From Otis tarda (lineage: Eukaryota; Chordata; Aves; Otidiformes; Otididae): 64,000 nt of DNA. How positions within the stretch are numbered: position 1 is the stretch's first letter; each line of letters opens with the position of its first letter. A program made the translations under genes and the position numbers. This document shows, piece after piece, positions 37,639 through 48,004 of this stretch. The notes under the pieces were generated by a model, which saw only the letters and a program-made list of their open reading frames with translations, was not told the DNA's origin and made no database searches. The stretch spans positions 142,613,053 to 142,677,052 of the forward strand of contig CM048552.1 of NCBI GenBank assembly GCA_026413225.1, read 5' to 3'.

Positions 37639-38797
37639 TGTCATAGTTCAGCCCCGATTGGGACCAGACTACGCAGTCTCTCTCTCACTCCTCCCACCCT
37701 CCGAGAGAATAGGGAGAAATAATATAAGAAAAACAGCTCAAGGTTTGAGATAAGGACAGGGAGAAAATCCTTAAAGTTACCATTATAGGCAAAACAGACT
37801 CGACTTGGGGAAAACTATTTATTTATTACTACAAACAGCAGGAGAATGAGACAGAGAACAAGATACCCTCCCACCACCCCTCCCTCTTCCTGAGCTTAAC
37901 ATTATCGCTACTACCTTCCCTCCCCGAGCAGCACAGGGGGGAAGAGGGAATGGGGGTTGTGGTCAGTTCATCACGCCTTGTTTTACGCCGCTGCTTCATG
38001 GTCGGGGGAAGAACTCCTCACATTCCTCCCCTGCTCCATCGTGGGGTCCCACCCATATGCCACAGTCCTTCGTGAAACTTGCTCCAGCGTGGGTCATCTC
38101 TTTCATGGAGTGCAGTCTCTCCAGAACGGCTGTCCCAGTGGGCCCTCCATGGGCCACAGCCTCCTTCAGGCATCCACCTCCCCCGGTGTGGGGTCCTTCA
38201 CGAGTTCCAAGTGGATCTCTGCTCCTCCGTGAACCTCCATGGGCTGCAGGGGGACAACCTGCTCCACCATGGTTGTCACCACAGGCTGCAGGGGAATCTT
38301 GGCCAGGAGCCGCATTACTCCTCCACCTCCTTCTGAACTGACCTTGGCGTCTGCAGCCATTCCTCTCACAAGAAAAGTTCTTCACAACAGGCTGGCAGAC
38401 ACCTCTCAGAATCTCTTCACATCATCCATCTCATCTCCTCTCCACTTCCTGCAGCCGGGCCGGGCCAAGTTGGGCCCAGTCGGCCGCCTGGTGAGAGGCC
38501 AGAAGGTGAGGCCTGCAAGGCCCATGAGGCCTGCGCCTCCCCCTCTGCACCTCTGCCCCCGCTCAGCTTCTTCATATCTTCTCTTCTCTCTTTTTTTCTG
38601 TTTTTCCCCTTCTTAAATACGTTATCGCAGAGGCGTTACCAGGGAACATTCTGCTACCAATTGGCTCGGCCTTGGCCAGCAGCAGGTCCGCCCTAGGCCC
38701 GGCCGAGTCCACTGAACAAAGGGAAGCAACTTCTAGCAGTTTCCTACAGAAGCTACCACCTTAGACCCCCCCCCCCTCACTAAACAAAATCACAACA
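37639..38797 (-). mobile_element. Complete solo LTR, ERVL-type
   Basis: A 1,159-bp fossil LTR whose sense strand is the minus strand. On the + strand it begins TGTCATAG and ends CACAACA, giving the canonical TG...CA termini in either reading, and perfect 5-bp duplications (GGACC) flank it. In sense order it has a long C/G-rich and CpG-containing U3-like part (about 38,797-38,000), overlapping polyadenylation signals on the minus strand (37,822-37,827 and 37,818-37,823), and a U5-like tail to 37,639. No internal retroviral sequence is attached, so it is a solo LTR formed by recombination between two LTRs. It is of the same family as 1-692. Frames within it (up to 129 codons) are not host genes. 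Confidence 0.93.
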
Positions 38798-38802
38798 GGA
38801 CC
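38798..38802. repeat. Target-site duplication GGACC (right copy)
   Basis: GGACC immediately after the LTR terminus, identical to the left copy. Its perfect preservation fits an insertion that is not very old. Confidence 0.85.
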
Positions 38803-40262
38803 TTTGCCTTTCTTAACTAAAATTATATTACCTGCTCAATGCCTGAACTTGCCTATGCTGACATTGCACTTCCATGTGGGAATTACTTAACCTGTAAGTA
38901 ATCCTCAGTTACAACTTAGCTACCACAGCAGAGTCACTTCTAGTTCCCAGCAGCAAATATGAATCAAATTTGTTTTCTGAAACGGGGAGGGAAGACTTTG
39001 GCAGACCTCAGTCAGCAAATGGAAACCCATTCTCTCTCTCCCTGTTGTCTTACAACCCTTAGCCTGCCCTCCTCCATCTAGTTTGACATGTTCATGTGTA
39101 CATAGAGTTTTGCAGAAGCAATCTGCTTTGGTCCCATATTCATGCTGTGGTTTGCCCTGGGCCTCCTAGCTGCTGCCAATTCCAACATGTGTGCCAAAAT
39201 GTGACCGGTGTTGGCTTTGGTGACAAAAGTGTCATGTGCTTCAGGGTGCCAGAACACCCCTAGGACACCCCCGAGGCACCCTCAGGCTTTGAAGCCCTGG
39301 ATTAGTTTTGGATAGTAAGTTGTCATCTCCAGAACTTTGTTTTTCCTCTCGGGGAAGGGATGATGGGGACTCTTCTCACCCTTTGAGGCTGCTTTCTCTT
39401 TGGTTCCTTCCCAGGTCTCACCTTCTCACTTTTCTACTCAGGGAGCTGCTTGGCCAAAGAAAGCGGTACAGGTGAAAGTGCTCACTGGTATGTACCACTC
39501 ATGCAAAAGGAGGTTTCAAGCTGGAACCAGTTCACGAGGAAGGAGCCCAATACACTCTGGTGTGACCACTATTAAGGAAAAAAACAACAGGCACCAGTAG
39601 AAGTCTGCTTATGAACAAGGCTGGGATGAAAAGTGGAAGAAATCCCACTGTTCTTTAGCCCAATTGTCAAAAAAAAAAGCACACAGAAAGAATCAACTAG
39701 CAGCAAGGAACGAAGTAAGTGATCTCTTCCCATTATAATCAGGACATAGAGCCTGTGATATCTCTAGGAGCTCAATCTAAATAAGGCCCTATCCTCTCGT
39801 CTCTTTCACATTATGAATAAAAACATGAAATTAGTTTTATGTCAGAAGAACAACCCTTAAGACACTTGTAACTTATAATTATAATTTCTAAGCTGTTTGG
39901 CTTGTCAGTATCAAGGAATTCACAGCCCAAGACTTCCAGGACTTTATAGGCTGAGACATGCTGTGCTAGCTACTGAAAATTAACTATGAATCTCTCATCT
40001 GCATCCTGATTTATTAACTACAGTGAGAAACTGAAAGTCAAAAAATGTACTGTATGCACATACCCTGATAGCACAGAATAAGCTATCAGCTGTGTTCTGC
40101 TACTAGTCAATAAACTGCTAACAATGGGAAAATTTAGGATTTTATTCTGGCAAATGTATTTAGGTTTTTTCTTGTAAATAAATATTGCACAATTTTCATG
40201 TTTGCTCATGAGCAGAGTTGGTCAGTAACAATTTCAAGATGCTGCTGGATTCACAGGTAGGG

Positions 40263-40280
40263 AAAAAAAAAAAAAAAAAA
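40263..40280. repeat. Poly-A run (18 nt)
   Basis: Uninterrupted run of 18 A; no recognisable retrogene body beside it. Confidence 0.9.
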
Positions 40281-40686
40281 GAAGACATTTTCAGACTCTC
40301 TTTGCTATGCAAAATTCCATTCCCTTGCTAGATCTGGCTGAAAAATGGTAGCATTGCTTGTGATGAATTTTGAGGGAAACAATATTTTTTACATACTTTG
40401 AATAAGAATCCTGAGAGGGAGGGCTGACCAAAAACAAATCAGGAATTGAAGTCCACTTAAAACAGGAAAACAAACTATAAAAATAAAATACTATTTGGAA
40501 AAAAAATCAAAGCTATTTCAAGGGAAGTCTTTACCAAAATTGTATTCTTCAAAAGAAAGCACTTAACTTGTCAGGGTTATTATTGCCTGATTTTGTAGTT
40601 TTTCTAGGTTACATTTTCCTTCCAGCTTTGCCATTTTCTTCTTACGATAACACCACTAAAACTCTATCCTTTCTTATTGTTTTGAG

Positions 40687-40716
40687 TATATAATCTATAA
40701 TATTATAGATTATATA
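40687..40716. repeat. Perfect 30-bp AT-rich palindrome
   Basis: The sequence TATATAATCTATAAT is followed directly by its exact reverse complement, centred between 40,701 and 40,702. Related TATAATCTATA words continue to about 40,740, so the palindrome is part of a short TATAATC-rich low-complexity tract. Such AT palindromes can extrude as cruciforms. Confidence 0.9.
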
Positions 40717-42099
40717 ATCTATAATATATATAATCTATATTCCAGATTTTGTTTTGTGGGAGGCAGAGTGGGGTTTTTTATGTCGAAGTCAGCTAACTCC
40801 ATTTTGTAAGTGAAACACTTCTTAATATCATTACAGCTTGGCTCTTGAGAATGTGTTTAAAGGTAGAACTTAGTGCGTTTTGAAAAAAGCAGATAACAAT
40901 TACTCTTGTCATTTTTGGATGGAGAAAAGAGGGCACATGGGGCTGAAATGTCTCGCCCAGCTTCTTACAGTTCTGAGTACCCAAGGTCAAGAGAAGGACC
41001 TACATCTTTGATTTCTCATCCAGTCCCTGTCCCCTACACCCTGCAACAGGACCTCTGTGAGAGGTACTACTTTAATGAAGTACCCAATTATTCTTTTATT
41101 TTACAATTTCTTCCCATATTGTTTCTGTTTACAAATGTCACCTCTCTTCCTTCTCCCCCTCCCCACCTATGGGCTTTCATGAGGTCCTCCTTCACTGTTT
41201 GAAATTTTCAAAATTTCAGTAGGTCAGAAATGGGCCAAAACCAAAAAGAGTAATCTCCAGAATTTTAAGGGTTCTGATTACATCAATTTCATTTCTAAAT
41301 CACTCCTGGTTTTTATTTTGTGAGATCAAAATCCAATCAAAATAATTTGCATAATTGAATCACCGTTGTACCACTTATGTGTACAAAGTTATAATTAGAC
41401 CTGGGACACTGACCTTCATTTTTCTTTTTTGCGAACAGAGCATTTCTGAACTTCTAATAGTACTGGAGTTCAGCCAAACACAAAATAGAAGTTTATATTA
41501 AATTTTAAGAAGCAAAGAAGTGCAAGCAAAGAGAATGTTCTTGCCTCTGGTTTTAGAAAAGGCTTTTCAGAGTTTGGCGTTCTGGCTGTGATAGAGTTAA
41601 ATGGCTGATCACAGATTTGTGATATATATTGACTGTTCCAGATTAAAAGTTAGACTTTATTTGTAGCATAAATCTGGTAGATGAATATGTAATGTACATT
41701 CTTTTTTATCGCGGTCATAGAATACTCTGAAATTTTAACCCCCAGAATGCTATCTACATATTTCCCTCCATATTTTGTACTCACAGAAATAATCACATTA
41801 GTTGCTGGATACCTTTTAGTAACACAATTATTTTTTTTTGTAAATAAAAAAGACTGCCACTTTCCATCATTTCACAATACCTAGAAAGACAGTAAAATCT
41901 TCAGAGTGAATGCGTCTTTCTTTTGCTCAGTCTCACACACGGTCCCTCTAGAGAAGCAGATGTTTGACTTGCCTCGTGTAAAAGGCAAAAATTGAGTTAC
42001 AGCTTCAGAGTGCAAGATTCGCAATGTTTGGTACAGTTTATTAATGTTAACCAAATAAAAATGACATTAGTGAAAAAGATCTACATGATATCTCAGAAC

Positions 42100-42150
42100 T
42101 CCCAAGATTAGGCCAGATGGTCACTTCTAACTGATATAATCTAGTAAGCT
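42100..42150 (+). repeat. Probable CR1 LINE 3'-end remnant
   Basis: The text ATTAGGCCAGATGGTCACTT, then CTAACTGATATAATCTA, resembles the 3' end of older CR1 elements ('attagaccagatgatc...cccttctgacctt...aatctatga'). CR1 is the dominant LINE of birds. Only the last ~50 bp are recognisable, and the 8-bp terminal microsatellite is not preserved. Confidence 0.42.
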
Positions 42151-42289
42151 CTGTTGAGAGACAGGCTATTGATTGAATTTCTGACTTTAAATGCAAGCCC
42201 CATATCTGCACATGTCCACAGTGATATCAGTTGCTTGAAATCCAATACAGAGGTGTAGATTGGGAGATGATGTTAGTTGCTACCTATTA

Positions 42290-42545
42290 AAACTGTCAAT
42301 TCCATCTGTTGTCTAACACTTTAAAATACTGAGTGTAGTTTTTAATAGATCAGTATTAGATTAAGAGGCCATATATTAAGGCTCTTCCTAGCTGAGAAGC
42401 GTGGGTAAATGTGTAATTAAATGACACAATGGAAAAGGAACTCTGTTGGCTGGAACCGGCCCAAATTAGCATCAAGCAGGAAGCAAGTGTCATGATTTAG
42501 GATTTCTGCAGCCACCACACTTCCCTAAAAATGAATAATGTGCAG
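42290..42545. promoter_or_regulatory. Weak candidate conserved non-coding element
   Basis: Unique sequence with TTTTAATAGATCAG, TGTAATTAAATGACAC near 42,411 and AAATTAGCATCAAGC near 42,463, no frame and no repeat. Immediately left of a GC-rich patch. Texture only. Confidence 0.28.
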
Positions 42546-42599
42546 CCCTATTGAAATTCTCGTTACAAGCAAATATATCACTATTAAAATGTGGAAGTG

Positions 42600-43065
42600 T
42601 TGTGAGCGTTATGATTACCCAGCTCCCTGCACTGCGCTTCCACAGGTACTTCAGCGACTCTGTACGTCTGCCAAACTGCCAGGCTCTGATAACATTCCCA
42701 GAAGGGCTGTCTCAGATGGCTGATGACAGCCCCATCAAAGCCATGTTTCTGGAAAGCTGTAGTCCTGAAAGTCCCATATCCTCCAGAATACAGTTGAAAA
42801 CCATAGGTGGGGCTCCCAGGGGTACGTATAGGGTGGTGGTTCAACCTGCCCCTTCCCCACAAGTGTGCAGCATCTCCAGGCGCTGGCCAGGTACCAAGGG
42901 CCGATGGGGAGGGAGAGCAATGGATAGCCACTTCCAGCACTGCCAGCCCGACATCCAGCAGCTGTCGCTGCTTAAATTTAATCGGAGAGGGAAACTGCCC
43001 TCCTCAAGCCATATGTACCAGTATGACCACAGGAAATGGAGAGCTCCTGCGAGGGAGAGAGGGCA
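42600..43065. other. Unassigned GC-rich patch (possible old repeat or exon)
   Basis: About 460 bp of raised GC content. A 181-codon + strand frame (42,551-43,096) and 118- and 110-codon frames on the two strands overlap through it, so openness is explained by low stop density. The residue pattern shows no domain I recognise. On the minus strand the words TGGAGGATATGGGACTTTC and AGGACTACAGCTTTCCAGAA recall 'ggactacaactcccag' segments of old DNA-transposon-type repeats, but not closely enough to name one. Confidence 0.35.
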
Positions 43066-46020
43066 AAAGAGACAAAAATGTGGGAAGGGGTCTTAAATAC
43101 AGACACATAGACAGACAGAGAAATTTGCTTGTTTTATAGCTCCCAATATTTGTACATAGAAGCAAAATGAACATACCCAATATGCTGGAAGAAAAGCAGT
43201 AGGAGTCCTCCAGCTGTCTGGAAAGGGCCTGGAAGCAGGTTTCTCATAAAAATTGGTGGTTTACTTTTCTCATAAAGTTTCTCTAGAATAAGCAAGTAAC
43301 CTTCTAATTGCTGACTCTAGCTAGACCAATGCCTCCCAAAATAGAAGAGAATATGGGCTCAGGTGAAACACTGCTCTGGGATTTTTTTGCACTGTTTTTG
43401 TGTTAACTTTCAGAAGGTATTTCAGTTTAAATACAAATTTTGAGAGCAGCATTATGGTGGCCTGTGGAGGAGGCAGAAGGGTTTCAAGAGAGAAGAGTTT
43501 GAAAGAGACCCAAAAAAATCCGTTTGCAAAATACTGGTGTAGTCAAACCAGCTTTATAAGTTCCCTCAATACACCATAAGAAGAGTTTTGGAAACGTAAA
43601 GTGTCTTCATGTTATTAACTAGTACAAGGTACATGAAACATTAATGGAAAATGGATGTTAAGTGAATACTACAGTGTACTCACAGAATACAAATTGTGAA
43701 TTCAGAAACACTGTATTCCCAGGAGATACACAATTTGAAGAATTATGCTTATTCCAGATAGAAACAGATACAATATTGTGTGATGTAGCTGATAAATTAA
43801 CCAGCAAAGGTCCAGGCTCATGCATCAAATAGTCAAAATAAATCTGTAGGACCAGAAATATTTCTGGGTAGTATTAAACTACTTCAAATAACAAATATCT
43901 TTAAGAAAATCATAAGCTACTGTACAGATTATTCACAAAAAAAAAAAATTCAGTGAATGTGTTATTTACTCAGTTCTGCTTGCTACTTACTATGGTAAGA
44001 GCAGAAACTCTCCTTCAAGAAAGAAGAACGGTCACTAATCCCTTTCTCATAGGTTTGAAACACTTGGTATCACAGAGCAGCACAGATGTGTATCTCACAT
44101 GTGGGGAGTGACTATTTAGCTCTCATTGTGGTTCTTTTTTAAGTGATCATGGTTCTCCAGCCCGCTCACTTTGGTGGGGTTGTCCCTGATAGGAGCAGCA
44201 CCACCAAAACCATGAACAGAGCTTTTATAACGGACTTCATAAGAGCTAAAGCTTTATAACACATGAATGGATAGAGAGAGGATGGGTGTTTAAAAGCTTT
44301 CGGCATGCTTTAAACTAGAAGTGCTAACTTCAATTACCTCAGTGAGCCACTGAAAAATCCTACTTCATAACCCAGACTTTATCAAACTAAAGGTTAAAAA
44401 TCTCACATCCATTTTAAACCTCTTTCTTAACCCAAAAGGTAGGAGAAAAATAGTGACTGTAGTAAATTGTTCTTTTAAACAGATAATAGGTTTTCTGGCT
44501 GATGTTGTCAAATGAGACCTGGGAAACAAGTAGCTAAGTATGAAAAATATTATTTTGGTATAATTTCTCTCCCTCCCTTGGGAGGGAATGGCTATTCGCT
44601 GAAGGAACCAGCACAATAGTTGAATCTAAGTCATTGCAAAATGTTTGTTAGAGCTGCGAAGGCTAATAAACAAGTTTAGTTGTTTTTTCAGGATGAGGAT
44701 GGATTTAGCCACAGCATAAATGGGAGGAGTCACATAAATATAAGGAACTCAAGTTGCACCTTACCCCACAACAGACATCACTTGCTATGAGTGTTCCAAG
44801 ATTTACAGACAGTGGAGGCTCCTCTGCCATATGAATTTTTGGCTACTCCTTTCCTTTACCCCAAGGACTTCTAAGCAACTAATTGGACTCATCATTCCTT
44901 CCAGAACTTGTTATGCTTATGAGTGGATTTGTACTTGTGTCCTTGTAGGAATCAAATGCTAGTTTTAAATAGAAAGGAAACCTGTAGCTGAATTTCCAAA
45001 ATAAGATCTTAGAGGAATTATGACAATGGAAATCAGAAATTGGGGATGGAAAAAAAAAAATCAACCAAATGTAGTATAAACTAATTATAGTGAACTGCAG
45101 ACACACACACACATATTTACATCTAACCACAAAAAAAAAAAAAAACAAATCATAGTATTTCAATGGACCAAGGAAAACCAAATCCTCAACATTGCATAAG
45201 ATGATTGAGGGGATAGCATCAAACATATGGAATATTCTCATGCTAAAATACACAAAGGAATCCATTGCTATTGAATTTTCAACAGCTGCCAACTTTGCTA
45301 ATACCATTATGATCACACATGGATGGGACATGCTTTGAAACTAGCACCAAGTAGAATCAACATTGCTGGCTGCAGAGCCTCTATCCACCTCTCCCCAGAA
45401 CTTTCCCTAACCTGTACTCTTCAGCCATGATATTTTACACTGCCGACAGAGAGCTGCTGTTTCTTTGTAGCTGGAACCGTGCTGATGGTGCCAAGTGCTG
45501 TAGCAGGGGAAGAAGAAACAGGGGCTAAGAGAAGGAGAGAGGGAAAGCAGGAGACAATGGCAGCTGAAGGCTCTTCCCACTTCTTCCTCTCTCCTTTCCT
45601 CCTCAGGCAATATGCACATGGTAGGAATCAGACTTTGGCAAAGGATGCAGCACCCAACAGCTTCCATGGAGTATGGTCTGCCCAGTGAAAGCCCCGAGTG
45701 CAGAGGAGGGTTGAAAACCTGTTGCCTCGTGAAGAAGTTTTGCTGAGTGCTGAGCTCATTTGAAAAATCTGACCTGAGTTATGACCACCAAGCACTGTTG
45801 AAAACTGGTTCCCCGGGAATCTGAAATGCTTAACATTCACCAGCCCCTAAGTGCAAGTGCATAACAGGAGCTTGTTCCTCAGTGCTGGGATAACTGAGTT
45901 TCTGATTTTGCATAGTAAATATCATCAGGTCAATTATGTATCTGTCCTTGCGTGTCCTTGCATTAGTAAGGCTTACTTATATAACTAGGGGTTACTGAAT
46001 CTTGTCCATTTTTTTCCCAG
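43066..46020. other. Gene-free unique DNA
   Basis: No gene recognised. Small A-runs near 45,050 and 45,130 and a short CA tract near 45,102. A 150-codon minus-strand frame (44,879-45,331) depends partly on the A-runs, read as a run of Phe codons on the minus strand, and looks like chance. Confidence 0.5.
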
Positions 46021-46074
46021 TATTTTCAATTCTGGATGAAGGAGAGGATGACCTGCCTCATGTGGAGCCACTGA
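46021..46074 (+). other. Exon-like 54-nt segment, frame-preserving
   Basis: The segment is preceded by a strong polypyrimidine tract and acceptor (CCATTTTTTTCCCAG ending at 46,020) and followed by a consensus donor GTAAGA at 46,075. Its length is 54 nt, a multiple of three. In one frame (after two leading bases) it is open throughout and reads FSILDEGEDDLPHVEPL, an acidic, proline-containing sequence unlike the translations around it; one frame stops early and the other ends at its own last codon. If real it would be a symmetric phase-1 micro-exon of a large gene whose other exons lie outside the window. I do not recognise the protein. AG-open-GT triplets of this size also occur by chance. 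Confidence 0.3.
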
Positions 46075-46329
46075 GTAAGACTGTCCTTTCTAACAAGTTA
46101 TTGCAACCGCTGTTCTTTTTGTAAGTTATTTAGGTTTACTTATTCGTAACATCACTTAGCACAATTTTTTTCTCCACTTATATCATTATTGTAACAATAA
46201 GTGTCACCGATGCAGCGGCAAGAACAACCCAGAGAAAAGATTGCAACTCATTATCATTCATTACTGTAGTGAAGAGAGATTAGAAACATAATGGAAACTG
46301 AGAGAAGATGTACCTTAGTGTCACTTACC

Positions 46330-46490
46330 TTGTACTTCGCTCAGAGCCAGGAACTTCCACGGGCTGTGATAGTGACTCAGTCACTGATTGCCCATCAGTG
46401 GCCTTGGGTGGGTCACTTGACCTTCCGATGACTTCACGGCCCCAGTGTAAGCTCAGATAAAAAGTGCAATCACATGGAAACCTGGTGCTG
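46330..46490 (+). repeat. Probable MIR/CORE-SINE remnant
   Basis: The text CCTTGGGTGGGTCACTTGAC followed by CTTCC, then a C-rich stretch and CAGTGTAAGCTCAGATAAAA, parallels the MIR core ('ccttgggcaagtcacttaacct...cagtttcc...ctgtaaaatggggataa'). MIR-type CORE-SINEs are ancient in amniotes and occur as eroded copies in birds. Only the core region is recognisable. It lies about 250 bp downstream of the exon-like segment. Confidence 0.55.
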
Positions 46491-47945
46491 TATTCAAGGA
46501 GAGCTCTCCTGCATTTACAGTTATATTTTTGAGCTTATGTGGATAGAGCTGCTTAGTGCTTAGCTATTTAATACTTCCCATTATAAGACCTCATTTTCAG
46601 ATGTTGTAACTTTGCCAAATGCTAATAGTCTGAGCAAAAATGTTTCATGTTGTGTGACTGCCACAGTGTGACAAAAGAAGTAGTAGTAATACTTAAAATT
46701 TTAAGGATAGTTTCTAAACATGAAGAGTTTCTAAAGAAAAAAAAACTGGGGTTCACTGTGTTAAAATAATCCTTACAACAATATGATAGACAAGCCCTCT
46801 GCTTTGGCAGAGCAATACAATATTTGTCAGGGAGTGCCTCCTCAGCTGGAAACTTGTCTTTTGCCACCCTCTGAAATTCTGCACTTTTTAGGGGCTAATT
46901 ATTCAGTGTTGTAAAAAAATTTGATTGCTAATGTTCACGGGAATATAATTTCAATTTAGAGGCTAAGTTATCTGAAAATTTCCATCAGCATACAGAGTGT
47001 CCTACTGTCTCATTTGGCTAAACAGACTGAGCCAACATGCAGGGGTCATGGTGGGGACTGAGCATACATCATCCCCTCACAGCTCCTGTGTATGACAAGA
47101 AAGCCCGCATGCTAGCTCTTGTCCAGAGAAAAATCTGCTCTTCAGTATCTCTGTCCGATGGCAGCCTTTGTTTTTTCAGTAGTATTTGAGCCACGAGGAT
47201 AAGAGGAAACTGATGAAAGTTCAAATGCTTTCCATTTTCTAGGCTTGTTACAGTCACACATAAGCTCACAGTTACAGTGAGGAAGAGCGGTAAGTCCAGA
47301 CTCCAACAACAAATAGTTTGTAAAGCTATTCTAAGAATGAAACTATGAACATGCCCAGTGTTGAATAGTGCAATGACAGCATGTGAAAACATGTTTGATC
47401 TATTTTCATTTTATACCAAGGTGTCATACACCTTGGATATCTACTGCAAGGAAGATCCAAGGTATGCATGGTCTGTACTGATTCTGGCTGTTTTGTCCTA
47501 TGGCTGAAGGACATGCTGCTGCATCATCGCCTTGCTGCTCAAACCATACACATCAAAGCAGAGTCAGATATCCTCTATATGCCAAAATAATTCTTCTTGA
47601 CTATAATATAGCTTCATCCTCTGAGGCCTAATGCTTTATCTGCATAGTGACAGGTTTCTCTGACACCAAACTCAGGATATAATGTAAGGTACAAACATTC
47701 AAGTGATCTCTGCATGAGCTAGATGAAGTAGAAATTTACCTGTGAATGTATGTAGCTCAACTTTTGCTCTACTGTGTCTACACTGATTCAGCTAGACTAC
47801 CTAGATTAGTTTTAACTCCAGTGAATACCTCTGCTTTGCCATATGCCATGTAGACTCACACATCAGGAAAGAAACAGTGCCCAAAATATAAACTACTAGA
47901 GATGAACTGGATGAGTGATATGTGGAGAATCCTTTCCTTCTCCAG
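46491..47945. other. Gene-free unique DNA
   Basis: Nothing recognised apart from short shadow frames. Confidence 0.5.
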
Positions 47946-48004
47946 TCAATGGCGCTAAGAAATAATCTGCAATAGTGTCTCTCAAATGCAGGGGTGTGAA
48001 GATG
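47946..48004 (+). other. Exon-like 59-nt segment (non-coding)
   Basis: Bounded by a strong acceptor (CCTTTCCTTCTCCAG ending 47,945) and a near-ideal donor (GATG then GTAAGTGA from 48,005). All three forward frames contain a stop, so it is not an internal coding exon; it could be an exon of a long non-coding RNA, a 3'-UTR exon or chance. It is in the same orientation as the exon-like segment 1.9 kb upstream. Confidence 0.22.

Larger units (their letters stand above)
38803..42099. other. Gene-free unique DNA
   Basis: No gene recognised. Contains a run of 18 A at 40,263-40,280 and an AT palindrome at 40,687-40,716. Short frames on both strands are unremarkable. Confidence 0.55.

Noticed and set aside
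37996-38385. A 129-codon minus-strand frame and overlapping + strand frames within the LTR
   Set aside because: They lie wholly inside a GC-rich LTR and have counterparts in the other LTR copy; LTRs of this type do not encode proteins there.
42551-43096. A 181-codon + strand frame as a gene
   Set aside because: Both strands are open in the same GC-rich DNA; no recognisable protein pattern. Kept only as an unassigned patch.
44879-45331. A 150-codon minus-strand frame
   Set aside because: It depends partly on an A-run read as poly-Phe and has an AT-rich, hydrophobic random composition.
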